A DNA stretch of 33,644 nucleotides from Ruminococcus sp. UBA4321. GTDB taxonomy: Bacteria > Bacillota > Clostridia > Oscillospirales > Ruminococcaceae. Position 1 is the stretch's first letter; every line of letters starts with the position of its first letter. The notes under the pieces were generated by a model that did no database searches, had not been told where the DNA came from, and saw only the letters and a list, made by a program, of their open reading frames with translations. A program made the position numbers and the translations under genes. The DNA lies in the NCBI GenBank assembly GCA_002393815.1, contig DGUB01000008.1, positions 1 through 33,644 on the forward strand, given 5' to 3'. This document shows positions 23,988 through 31,064 of the stretch, piece by piece.

Positions 23988-24015
23988 AGTATATGCAGAA
24001 TGCAGTCAGATATAC
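23988..24015 (-). promoter_or_regulatory. Candidate sporulation-type (sigma-E/K-like) promoter of the deacetylase gene
   Basis: Read leftward, GTATATC (complement of 24009-24015), 13 bp and CATATACT (complement of 23988-23995) resemble mother-cell promoters (ATA followed by CATANNNT). The match is looser than for the DUF378 promoter. Confidence 0.35.
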
Positions 24016-24029
24016 TTTTCTCTGTTTTC

Positions 24030-24275
24030 TTAATTTTTCAGATAGGATTCCACAAGCACCTGGAGCAGCACATCCCTGTCAATATGACGAATCAAATTCC
24101 GGGCGTTGTTGTGTGTGGTTATGTAAGTCGGGTCTTCCGACAGAATATAACCGACAATCTGATTAATCGGATTATAGCCCTTTTGCAGAAGCGCGTCATA
24201 AATAATCGTCAGTGTCTGTTTCAGCTTGATTTCTTCGCTGTCGTCCATTGAAAATGTCATTGTTTTATCAAACAT
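24030..24275 (-). CDS. ireB: IreB family regulatory phosphoprotein (UPF0297)
   Basis: The 81-residue protein matches IreB throughout: MFDKTMTFSMDDSEEIK at the start, IYDALLQKGYNPINQIVGYI in the middle and DPTYITTHNNARNLIRHIDR near the end. In Enterococcus, IreB is phosphorylated on N-terminal threonines by the PASTA kinase IreK and tunes cell-envelope stress and cephalosporin resistance. Thr5 and Thr7 are candidate sites here. A strong AAGGAGGGG site precedes the ATG. The usual neighbours alaS and ruvX are not present in this window. Confidence 0.95.
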   Translation of the reverse strand: MFDKTMTFSMDDSEEIKLKQTLTIIYDALLQKGYNPINQIVGYILSEDPTYITTHNNARNLIRHIDRDVLLQVLVESYLKN

Positions 24276-24319
24276 AACAATACCCCTCCTTATATGAAAT
24301 AAAAAATTTACCCATTATT

Positions 24320-24348
24320 ATTATAACTGATTCCGGGCATTATCACAA
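24320..24348 (-). promoter_or_regulatory. Promoter of ireB
   Basis: Read leftward, TTGTGA (complement of 24343-24348), 17 bp and TATAAT (complement of 24320-24325). Confidence 0.7.
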
Positions 24349-24424
24349 GAGTTTTCTGTAAATTTGCGAATTCTTTCTCTGTTTTGCAATCTTTCAAGAT
24401 AGTTTTTTTGTGCAGATTCACCAA

Positions 24425-24465
24425 AAAAGAAAGGCTGTTCCTCGGCAGAATGCGAAGGAACAGCC
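24425..24465 (-). terminator. Terminator at the end of the ccdA-tlpA-HMA-DUF1540 cluster
   Basis: GGCTGTTCCT (24433-24442) and AGGAACAGCC (24456-24465) form a perfect 10-bp stem. On the minus strand a T-rich tract follows. Confidence 0.82.
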
Positions 24466-24479
24466 CGCTTTTCCGGGGG

Positions 24480-24665
24480 TTAATCCATAATGCCGTCAGT
24501 TCTTCTGACGAAAGAATTACAGTCTACACATTCCGGTACAGTGGGGTCGGTTTCGTGTGTGCCGACATGAATGCAGTCCAGACAGCAGTAATCCTCTGTC
24601 ACGAGATTGTTTCTGCACTGAGACACTGTACATTTGATATTGGAGTTTTTCTTCATTTCGTTCAT
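24480..24665 (-). CDS. DUF1540 cysteine-rich small protein
   Basis: The 61-residue protein has a DUF1540 pattern, IKCTVSQCRNN, then YCCLDCIHVGTHETDPTVPE and CVDCNSFV, with seven cysteines that probably bind a metal ion. Function is unknown for the family. AAAGAGGT precedes the first ATG by ten bases. It lies 89 bases downstream of the HMA gene. The gap holds a perfect 14-bp palindrome and a possible weak sporulation-type promoter, so it may be read both from the ccdA promoter and on its own. Confidence 0.85.
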   Translation of the reverse strand: MNEMKKNSNIKCTVSQCRNNLVTEDYCCLDCIHVGTHETDPTVPECVDCNSFVRRTDGIMD

Positions 24666-24691
24666 AACAGCAGATACCTCTTTGCAATGAT

Positions 24692-24705
24692 TTGTTCCGG
24701 AACAA
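24692..24705. promoter_or_regulatory. Perfect 14-bp palindrome upstream of the DUF1540 gene
   Basis: TTGTTCCGGAACAA reads the same on both strands. It lies between the HMA and DUF1540 genes, just before the DUF1540 ribosome site. It may be an operator; its regulator is unknown. It does not fit the Firmicute LexA box. Confidence 0.35.
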
Positions 24706-24754
24706 TGTTAGTATATCCGGCATCTGCGAGATGATACATGAAATTTTAAAAAAT

Positions 24755-24970
24755 TTAATTTTCGACCTGATAGCCGGCATCTGTGACGGCTTTTTTCAGC
24801 TGGTCAAGTTCCTGCGCGGTCAGTTCAGCATTGAGTTTCAAAACCGCCTGATTCTCGGTATGGCTGGGAACGGCTTCTTCTACCTTCGGAAACGCTTCCA
24901 GACATTTTTTCACATTGGCTTCACAGTGCGGACACATCATGCCTGTGATTCTAAGTGTAAGTTCCTGCAT
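24755..24970 (-). CDS. Heavy-metal-associated (HMA) domain protein, CopZ-like
   Basis: The 71-residue protein is a single ferredoxin-like HMA domain with the metal-binding loop GMMCPHCE (Cys13, Cys16) and the typical end AVTDAGYQVEN. Such proteins bind Cu(I) or other soft metals and hand them to ATPases or enzymes. No copper ATPase is nearby. It sits 26 bases downstream of tlpA in the thiol-redox cluster, so it could supply metal for, or be kept reduced by, that pathway. Confidence 0.9.
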   Translation of the reverse strand: MQELTLRITGMMCPHCEANVKKCLEAFPKVEEAVPSHTENQAVLKLNAELTAQELDQLKKAVTDAGYQVEN

Positions 24971-24996
24971 GGGAATTCCTCCTTTCTATGGAAATT

Positions 24997-25587
24997 TTAA
25001 TTTTCATTCAGATGACGTTCCAGCATGGAGAAGAGGTCTTCTTCCGTGAGTGCGCCGACATGCTCATAAACCATTTCGCCTTCGGCATTAATGAACACTG
25101 TCACCGGAATATACATGACGGAATAAGCCCTTCCGCCCTGTCCTTTGGTATCGAAATACAGCGGAAAGTCATACTGATTTTCTTCGGCAAAGCTTCTGGC
25201 AGATTCGACAGTATCGCGAACGCCGTCGGTTTCGTTCATTATCAGAAACTGTATTTCTTCACCGTATTGAGCATAGGCTTTCTGAAAACAGGGCAGTTCT
25301 TCCCGGCACGGCGGACACCATGTCGCCCAGAAATTGATTAAAACCGGCTTTCCGGTCAGGTCGGCAAGGCGGATTTCTTCGCCGTCGGCATTCAGAAACG
25401 TGAAATCCGGTGCAAGCTGTGATTCTTCCGGCGTTCCGGATTCCGTAGGAGTCTGTTCTGCTTCCGGCATGGCGGAAACCGTTTCCGGCGCGGTATGTTC
25501 GCGCAGTGCGGAATAGGCGAACCCCGCTCCGCCGAGCAGAATCACCAGTAATACAGCCAGTATCAGAACATTCTTTCCTTTTTTCAT
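24997..25587 (-). CDS. Membrane-anchored thioredoxin-like protein (TlpA/ResA type)
   Basis: The 196-residue protein has one N-terminal membrane helix (about 7-28), a Pro/Glu/Thr-rich spacer (32-57) and an external thioredoxin fold with active site WCPPC (Cys91, Cys94). The conserved cis-Pro region is YIPVTVFINAEG. It should reduce disulfides outside the membrane, taking electrons from the CcdA protein encoded just upstream. I chose the ATG at 25587, eight bases after GGGAG; the ATG five codons earlier lacks a ribosome site. No cytochrome c gene is in view, so the client is unknown. Confidence 0.93.
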   Translation of the reverse strand: MKKGKNVLILAVLLVILLGGAGFAYSALREHTAPETVSAMPEAEQTPTESGTPEESQLAPDFTFLNADGEEIRLADLTGKPVLINFWATWCPPCREELPCFQKAYAQYGEEIQFLIMNETDGVRDTVESARSFAEENQYDFPLYFDTKGQGGRAYSVMYIPVTVFINAEGEMVYEHVGALTEEDLFSMLERHLNEN

Positions 25588-25608
25588 GCCTGTCTCTCCC
25601 ATCCGAAG

Positions 25609-26235
25609 CTATGCAAAAATCATCACTGCAATTCCGGCAATTATCAGGGCAGTTCCGGAAATTTTATTGATGATTTCATAATGCTTTTTGATAAAGTCAA
25701 ACGTCTGTTCCAGTTCTTCAATCAGCACCGCCGACAGCAGAAAAGGTATGCCTAATCCCAGAGAATAGAGTATCAGCAGTACCGCACCTTTCAGCGCACT
25801 CGCTGAAACCGATGCCATCATCAGCGCAGAACCCAGAAATACCCCGATACACGGCGTTAAGCTGACCGCATACACCACACCGAACAGAAATGACGAAAAT
25901 AATCCGGTTATCTTCACTTCTCCGGAATAGCCTTTCAGAAAGCTTAACTGAAAGACTCCCAGATAACTCAGCCCCAGCAGAATCATCACACTGCCGCAGA
26001 TGATTTTTACCAGCAGGGCATGTGCCGTCAGCAGACTGCCCATCGTTCCGGCAAACAGTCCGAGCGCGGTAAATATCAGCGTAAAGCCGAAAACGAACAT
26101 TCCGGCATTGGCAAGCGTATGAACCCGGCTTTTCTGCTTTCCCGAAAAATAGACAAGATATACCGGCAGCATGGGAAGCATACAGGGAGAAATAAAAGAA
26201 ACTATCCCCTCTAAAAATGTCACAAGATACTGCAT
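25609..26235 (-). CDS. ccdA: CcdA-type membrane thiol-electron transporter
   Basis: The 208-residue protein has six membrane helices and the two family cysteines, Cys18 in SPCMLPMLPVYLVYF and Cys129 in LTPCIGVFLGSALM. CcdA passes reducing power from cytoplasmic thioredoxin to external thioredoxin-like proteins. It leads a cluster with tlpA (gap 21 bases), the HMA gene and probably the DUF1540 gene. Its promoter is a perfect consensus with a very short leader of about 14 nt, where a GGGTGAG ribosome site lies. Confidence 0.93.
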   Translation of the reverse strand: MQYLVTFLEGIVSFISPCMLPMLPVYLVYFSGKQKSRVHTLANAGMFVFGFTLIFTALGLFAGTMGSLLTAHALLVKIICGSVMILLGLSYLGVFQLSFLKGYSGEVKITGLFSSFLFGVVYAVSLTPCIGVFLGSALMMASVSASALKGAVLLILYSLGLGIPFLLSAVLIEELEQTFDFIKKHYEIINKISGTALIIAGIAVMIFA

Positions 26236-26255
26236 AGCTGTCTCACCCGATTATT

Positions 26256-26284
26256 ATTATACCATAAAACCCGGCGTTTGTCAA
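26256..26284 (-). promoter_or_regulatory. Perfect consensus promoter of the ccdA cluster
   Basis: Read leftward, TTGACA (complement of 26279-26284), 17 bp and TATAAT (complement of 26256-26261). Confidence 0.85.
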
Positions 26285-26289
26285 ATGCA

Positions 26290-26337
26290 AAAAAGAAACG
26301 CTTTTTCCTGCTTATGGCAGAAACAAGCGTTTTTTTG
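26290..26337. terminator. Terminator after the FNT channel gene
   Basis: AAACGCTT (26296-26303) and AAGCGTTT (26325-26332), with an inner CTGC/GCAG helix, are followed by T runs on both strands. It ends the leftward FNT transcript just before the ccdA promoter. Confidence 0.8.
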
Positions 26338-26342
26338 CAGTT

Positions 26343-26999
26343 TTATGCGGTTTCTTTGTCGAACAGCTTCATGCACAGCGGAATCAGCATTCCGCCGAGC
26401 GCGTTGCCGATGACTATCGTCAGCAGATAGCCGATGCCCGGCAGAATCATTTCCGGCGAATCCACCGCCGCAAAGAAATAAAAACAATCCGCCACGGAAT
26501 GATTGAATCCGCAGAAAATAAATACCATAACCGGCATCACCGTCCCGAACACAAACGACATATCCCGGTTTTCGGCTTTGCAGCGGTTTCCGTTATCGAC
26601 CGCGATAAACATCAGCAGTCCGCAGAAGATTCCGAGAATCAGACGGCTTGCGAACCCGTCCCCCATTTTGGTATGCATGGCATTCAGGGCGTTTTCATGT
26701 ACAAGGATTCCTGTCCGGGAAAAGCGTATCAGAAGCGCGGCAATTCCCGTGCCGAGAATGTTTCCGAGCAGAGTAATTCCCACTTCACGCAGATAAATCG
26801 GCTTGCGCTCCGGAATATAGCCGACTTTTCCGGTATACAGGGCAAACCCATAGCGCAGAATCGTGAACAGCCCCAGACTGAACAGCATTCCCCCCAGATA
26901 TTTGTTTTCAACAGCAAGATAGACTGTTCCGCCCAGACCTATCAGAATGCCGGACAGCACAGCTTTTGACAGAATACTCTTGAAAGACTCCAGTTTCAT
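26343..26999 (-). CDS. Formate/nitrite transporter (FNT) family channel
   Basis: The 218-residue membrane protein shows the FNT pattern: GILIGLGGTVYLAVEN, the LFTILRYGFALYTGKVGYI block, FCGFNHSVADCFYF with the central pore His167, and the VIGNALGG segment near the end. FNT pentamers move formate, nitrite or hydrosulfide. In a PFOR-based fermenter, formate or another small anion is plausible, but the substrate is not proven. It is shorter than typical FocA (about 280 residues), because the loops are shorter. A strong AAGGAG site and a perfect promoter precede it. It is a single-gene unit. Confidence 0.88.
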   Translation of the reverse strand: MKLESFKSILSKAVLSGILIGLGGTVYLAVENKYLGGMLFSLGLFTILRYGFALYTGKVGYIPERKPIYLREVGITLLGNILGTGIAALLIRFSRTGILVHENALNAMHTKMGDGFASRLILGIFCGLLMFIAVDNGNRCKAENRDMSFVFGTVMPVMVFIFCGFNHSVADCFYFFAAVDSPEMILPGIGYLLTIVIGNALGGMLIPLCMKLFDKETA

Positions 27000-27037
27000 G
27001 AAAAATCTCCTTGTTAAAAAAATAACATACTCAGATT

Positions 27038-27066
27038 ATTATAGCACAGCTGTCGGAATTTGTCAA
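27038..27066 (-). promoter_or_regulatory. Perfect consensus promoter of the FNT gene
   Basis: Read leftward, TTGACA (complement of 27061-27066), 17 bp and TATAAT (complement of 27038-27043), with an extended -10 TG. Confidence 0.85.
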
Positions 27067-27146
27067 CTCTTTTCTGTAACACAGGCTAACAAAATCTTTC
27101 CTTGAACTACTGGAAAAAATATTCACGGCAAATTCTGAAAAAACAC

Positions 27147-27175
27147 TTGCAATCTTTCTCTATCTATGATAAAAT
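27147..27175 (+). promoter_or_regulatory. Promoter of the cohesin-like/dockerin gene
   Basis: TTGCAA (27147-27152), 17 bp and TAAAAT (27170-27175). Confidence 0.7.
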
Positions 27176-27227
27176 AAAATAGAATATTCAGAAAAAATCA
27201 GAAACGAACAGAAAAGGAGAATTTTTC

Positions 27228-28013
27228 ATGACAAGAACTTACAGAACTTTCCTCTCTCTGCTGGCTGCCGGAATACTTCTTTCCGGGCTGACACTTCCGG
27301 TGCAGGCGGCTGCCGAGGATATTCATGTTTCTATCGACCAGAAAGAAGTCAGCCTGACACAGCTGAAAAAAAATAATTATGAAGTGCCTGTCTTCGTCCG
27401 CCTGGAACAGAATGTGAATCTGAACGCCGTGGAATTCGGTATCAATGTGGACAGTCAGTGCCGCTTTGAAATCATCAACAGAAGCGACTATGCCGAACTG
27501 TACGGCGAATCCTTGCAGATGACAATGTCGAAAGCGACGATTCCCGGCATGGACGGCTATGCATGGCTGACATTCGGGCAGACTTCGGTTTATTATTATG
27601 ACAAGTCCAATATTCTGCTGCTGATGGTGAAAGTTCCAGAAACAGCAAAAGCAGATGACAAATATTTGATTCACTACCTGACACAGTCGCCTTCCAATGA
27701 AAGCAAACAGCATGTCTGGTATAATTTCGGCACGAATACGGACTATGTCAAGAGCGGTTCTGTCAGCTGGACAGACGGCTGGATTCTCGTCACGCCCGCC
27801 GAACCGGAACCCGAATATACACGCGGCGATATCGACGGAAACGGCAAAGTCGATATTCTGGATGTGATTACCATCAATCAGGCGATTCTCGGAAAAGCTT
27901 CCCTGACCGAAACACAGCTGCTCGCAGCGGATATCAACGGCAATGAAAAACCGGATTCGGCAGATTCGCTTTCCATTATGAAATATATCGTCGGACTGGT
28001 GACAGAACTTTAA
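27228..28013 (+). CDS. Secreted protein with cohesin-like domain and C-terminal dockerin (possible adaptor scaffoldin)
   Basis: The 261-residue protein has a signal peptide (about 1-29), a beta-rich domain (about 32-192) and a dockerin (about 199-258, GDIDGNGKVDILDV and DINGNEKPD loops). The middle domain follows a cohesin-like order. It begins with EVPVFVRLEQNVNLNAVEFG, continues through AWLTFGQTSVYYYDKSNILL and MVKVPETAKADDKYLI, and ends with SVSWTDGWILVTPAEP, which recalls the end of R. flavefaciens cohesins. A cohesin plus dockerin on one small protein is the ScaC adaptor layout, which switches binding specificity in a cellulosome. The cohesin call is by pattern only; a carbohydrate-binding or other beta-sandwich domain is possible. 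A strong AAAAGGAG site fixes the start. Confidence 0.8.
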   Translation: MTRTYRTFLSLLAAGILLSGLTLPVQAAAEDIHVSIDQKEVSLTQLKKNNYEVPVFVRLEQNVNLNAVEFGINVDSQCRFEIINRSDYAELYGESLQMTMSKATIPGMDGYAWLTFGQTSVYYYDKSNILLLMVKVPETAKADDKYLIHYLTQSPSNESKQHVWYNFGTNTDYVKSGSVSWTDGWILVTPAEPEPEYTRGDIDGNGKVDILDVITINQAILGKASLTETQLLAADINGNEKPDSADSLSIMKYIVGLVTEL

Positions 28014-28031
28014 CATTCCGCATAAAAAATA

Positions 28032-28066
28032 CTCTCTCCGGATTTTTCCGGAGAGAGATTTCTTTT
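28032..28066. terminator. Bidirectional terminator between the two dockerin genes
   Basis: CTCTCTCCGG (28032-28041) and CCGGAGAGAG (28048-28057) form a 10-bp stem. T-rich tracts lie on both sides for the two converging genes. Confidence 0.88.
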
Positions 28067-30030
28067 TAATATTTTGTATAGTTGACGGTTTCGGCATCTA
28101 CAAAGAAGTACTGCCACCAGTCGCCGTCTTTCTTCTGGTTGCCGGTTTCGACATAATAACGCTTGCCGTCAATCATGACTTCTGTCCAGTAGTGCTGACC
28201 AGATTTGCTTGCCGGTCTTGTCCAGCCCTTGACCATATATACATCAAATCCGTAATATGCCAGTACGGCTGCCATTGCACCGTTATACTGTACGCACTGT
28301 CCGGATTTGTAATTGAAGATAGCATCCGGATAGGACTTGTTTACAATTGCATTCCACTTGGAACCTGCATAAGCATAATCTACATTGCAGTGAATCCACC
28401 ACCATGTGGTATAGAGGCGTTCTGCCATTGTCATATCCTCTGTAAAGTGTTCTGCTGCGAACTTTTCGATGATTTCATAATCTCTGTCAGAGAGGTTAAT
28501 GCCGTTTTTCAGGTCTTTGTCGACTGTATAGGGCAGACCGTTCTGGCGGTTCTTGACATCGATATGTCTGATACCGGGGTTCAGTTCTGCATTATTGAGC
28601 ATCTGCTTGATATCTTCCGGAACGGCACTGAAACCGCCTCTGGTAGGACCGGATTCTTTTGTCGTTGTGGTTGTTGTCGTTGTTGTTTTAGCAGCAGCTG
28701 TTGTAGTTGTGGTAGTTTCTGCCTGAAGCAGTCCGCTTGCATTGAACTGATAGGTCTTGCCGTCAAGTGTAAGAGAACCTGTATGCTTTCTGCCGTCTGC
28801 ATCGAGATAATATTTGCCGTCGGAGAGTGTCAGCCAGCCTGTCTGCATGGTGAAATCTTCGGGAGAGAAATAATAATCGCTTGCGTCCGGTCTTTCGCCG
28901 TTGGCATCCCAGCCCATATACTGATAATATTTTGCCCAGTCTTCTGCTGACCAGTTGTCACTGTTATCATAGTCGGGCTTCCAGCCTTCGGGAAGGGTAA
29001 CAGTAACAGCAGGCATCAGATTCTGCCAGCCGGAAAGGCGTTCGCCTGTTTTGGTATCCAGATAGTAGGTCTTGCCGTCAAGGGTGAGCCAGCCTGTCTG
29101 CTTTTCGCCTTTTTCGTTGTAGTAATAGGTTTTGCCGTCAGTTTCGGTTTTCCAGCCTTCCGAAACAGTAACAGTCACTGCCGTTGTTGTCTGCTGTGCA
29201 GTGGTTTCGGGCTGTGCGGTTGTTGCTGCCGGTTCTGTTGTCTTTACAATCATAGCACCGGTTTCGGCAGAGAACTCATATTCTTTTCCGTTGATGGTCT
29301 GCTTGCCGTACTGCATTACGCCGTCGCTGTTCAGATAGTAGGTATTTCCGTCTGCTGTTACCAGACCGGTCTGAGCAACGCCGTTTTCATCGAAATAATA
29401 GCGGCTGCCGTTGATTTCCGTTACCCCGACTGCCATGGTGCAGTCATCTTTGAAGTAATATTTTGTTCCGCTGATAACATTCCATCCGGAAACAAGCTGA
29501 TAATTATCATCTGCAAAATAGCTCTGTCCGGACTGTGCGTCTTTAATAAAGCCTTTCTGAAGCTTGCCCTGTGCATCTGCATAGTAATAAGCGAAGCCGA
29601 GGGGCTTTGCATTCTGTTTTGCACCTTCACCAGCGATATAGCTGAGAAGTTCAGCCGCATCGATAGAATTAATCTGTTTATCGTCATCAATATCAGCAAT
29701 CAGGAGAGCGGATTCTTCATCAATGCCGCCGTTTGCGAGTGTACCTGCACCGGCGAATGCGGAAGCGGTCAAAATGGCTTTGGCATCTTCGCCGTCAACT
29801 GTGCCGCTGGCGTTGACATCACCAAGCAGATAATTCGGCTGAAGGCTGAATTTTCCGGTTTTTACCTGATTGTCTTCTTTGCAGTAGGGCTTTCCGGCTT
29901 CGTCATAAAAAATATAATCAGAAGGGCGGTGAAATTCTGCTGCCTGGGCAGCAATGCCGGAGATTAACACACAGGAAGCTGCTCCGGCAGTCAGCATTCC
30001 CAGAAGTCGAGTGCTTGTTGATTTATTCAT
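28066..30030 (-). CDS. Secreted transglutaminase-like protein with N-terminal dockerin and wall-binding repeats
   Basis: The 654-residue protein has a signal peptide (1-30) and a dockerin near the N-terminus (about 70-136, LLGDVNASGTVDGEDAKAIL and ADIDDDKQINSIDAAELL). Roughly ten glucan/choline-binding-type repeats (GWLTLDGKTYYLDTKTG, GSRYYFDENGVAQTG and similar) follow over about 143-450, broken by Thr-rich linkers including a TTTTTTTTT run. The C-terminal transglutaminase-like domain (about 500-654) has Cys579 in SGQCVQYNGAM, His613 in GQHYWTEV and, where Asp is usual, Glu628 in YYVETG. Such domains are peptidases or cross-linkers. Together the parts suggest a wall-associated, cellulosome-linked enzyme. 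It starts at an ACGGAGG site. Confidence 0.92.
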   Translation of the reverse strand: MNKSTSTRLLGMLTAGAASCVLISGIAAQAAEFHRPSDYIFYDEAGKPYCKEDNQVKTGKFSLQPNYLLGDVNASGTVDGEDAKAILTASAFAGAGTLANGGIDEESALLIADIDDDKQINSIDAAELLSYIAGEGAKQNAKPLGFAYYYADAQGKLQKGFIKDAQSGQSYFADDNYQLVSGWNVISGTKYYFKDDCTMAVGVTEINGSRYYFDENGVAQTGLVTADGNTYYLNSDGVMQYGKQTINGKEYEFSAETGAMIVKTTEPAATTAQPETTAQQTTTAVTVTVSEGWKTETDGKTYYYNEKGEKQTGWLTLDGKTYYLDTKTGERLSGWQNLMPAVTVTLPEGWKPDYDNSDNWSAEDWAKYYQYMGWDANGERPDASDYYFSPEDFTMQTGWLTLSDGKYYLDADGRKHTGSLTLDGKTYQFNASGLLQAETTTTTTAAAKTTTTTTTTTKESGPTRGGFSAVPEDIKQMLNNAELNPGIRHIDVKNRQNGLPYTVDKDLKNGINLSDRDYEIIEKFAAEHFTEDMTMAERLYTTWWWIHCNVDYAYAGSKWNAIVNKSYPDAIFNYKSGQCVQYNGAMAAVLAYYGFDVYMVKGWTRPASKSGQHYWTEVMIDGKRYYVETGNQKKDGDWWQYFFVDAETVNYTKY

Positions 30031-30072
30031 AAAAACCTCCGTTTTAAGCTGTTTGTTTTAAACTCTAGGTAT

Positions 30073-30101
30073 ACTATAGCACAAATCCGGAATGGTGTCA
30101 A
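30073..30101 (-). promoter_or_regulatory. Promoter of the transglutaminase-dockerin gene
   Basis: Read leftward, TTGACA (complement of 30096-30101), 17 bp and TATAGT (complement of 30073-30078), with an extended -10 TG. Confidence 0.75.
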
Positions 30102-30174
30102 TAAATTGTAACACTTTTTGGTGTAATACACAAAAAATGAAAGCTTCCTCCAAGTTTTTTTGCCGGATTTCAAG

Positions 30175-30203
30175 TTGCAGATTTGTGCATTTCATGCTAT
30201 AAT
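30175..30203 (+). promoter_or_regulatory. Promoter of the DUF2461 gene
   Basis: TTGCAG (30175-30180), 17 bp and TATAAT (30198-30203). Confidence 0.7.
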
Positions 30204-30237
30204 AAGCATAAAACAAGCAAAAAGGAGTATTTTGAAC

Positions 30238-30966
30238 ATGCAGTATATTACAGAAGCAATGCTGGAATTTCTGGAAAATATCCGGAGTCATAACGAAAAA
30301 GAATGGTTTGAGCAGCATAAAGAAGTTTATCTGAATGCGGTTTATGAACCGCTGAAAGCCATGAGTGAAGTTCTTTATCAGCCGTTTGCCGAATATCAGA
30401 TGATGCACAAAACCGCGAGAATCTACCGGGACGCAAATTTTCCGCCGTATCTGCATTACAGAGATACGTTCTGGATTTATATCCGGCATGAAGCAGTCTG
30501 GTGGAGCAGAACGCCGTCTTTGTTTTTCGAGATTTCGCCGGAAGGCGCAGGATTCGGCTTCCGGATTTCCAGTCCGGAACCGCAGTTTATGGAACACTTC
30601 CGGAAACAGATTGCAGAACAGCCGGAACCTTTTCAAAACTTAATCTCGGAACTGGAACAGAAACAGCTTTCTCTTTCCGGAGACGAGTACAAGCGTCCCA
30701 AGCCCTGCCGGAATCCGGAACTTCTGCCCTATTTTAAGAAAAAAAGCCTTGCCGTGCAGAAGCATGTCTCTGACCGGAACTTTCTGTGCAGTGATGCCCT
30801 TCTGCCGGAAGTGCAGAAAACATTTGCTGATGTCTTTCCGGTCTATCAGTATTTCTATCAGATGATGCAGAACTATGAAGCCGGAAAAAATCCTTCGGAA
30901 ACAAAACAAACTCCCGAACCGGAACTCTTTATGACAAAAGCCCCGGAACAGGAATTTATGTGGTGA
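30238..30966 (+). CDS. DUF2461 family protein
   Basis: The 242-residue soluble protein fits the DUF2461 (TIGR02453) pattern: FLENIRSHNEKEWFEQHKE at residues 10-28, then RIYRDANFPPYLHYRDTFWI and FFEISPEGAGFGFRI, and a later block GDEYKRPKPC. The family is widespread in bacteria and some fungi and has no established function. It has no signal peptide or membrane helix. The ATG at 30238 follows AAAGGAG; upstream in-frame codons are unsupported. The C-terminal end (Pro/Glu-rich, about 218-242) looks disordered. Confidence 0.9.
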   Translation: MQYITEAMLEFLENIRSHNEKEWFEQHKEVYLNAVYEPLKAMSEVLYQPFAEYQMMHKTARIYRDANFPPYLHYRDTFWIYIRHEAVWWSRTPSLFFEISPEGAGFGFRISSPEPQFMEHFRKQIAEQPEPFQNLISELEQKQLSLSGDEYKRPKPCRNPELLPYFKKKSLAVQKHVSDRNFLCSDALLPEVQKTFADVFPVYQYFYQMMQNYEAGKNPSETKQTPEPELFMTKAPEQEFMW

Positions 30967-30986
30967 AAAATTATTTTAGAAAACTA

Positions 30987-31016
30987 TTGACAAGTTCCGC
31001 TGAAATCCTGTATAAT
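30987..31016 (+). promoter_or_regulatory. Promoter of the GH26-like gene
   Basis: TTGACA (30987-30992), 18 bp and TATAAT (31011-31016). Confidence 0.75.
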
Positions 31017-31064
31017 ATTACTAATCAGTATTTCTGAAAATTACAGATAAGGAACGTGAAGTGT

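Noticed and set aside
24692..24705. LexA/DinR box
   Set aside because: The Firmicute box needs GAAC-N4-GTTC. Here the order is GTTC then GAAC, and no repair gene follows.
27198..28097. A 299-codon minus-strand frame opposite the cohesin-like/dockerin gene
   Set aside because: It is antisense to a gene with a clear signal peptide and dockerin and it runs through a strong terminator.
28640..28720. Low-complexity ACA/ACG-rich stretch in the transglutaminase gene
   Set aside because: It is a normal poly-Thr linker between domains, not a regulatory repeat or frameshift site.
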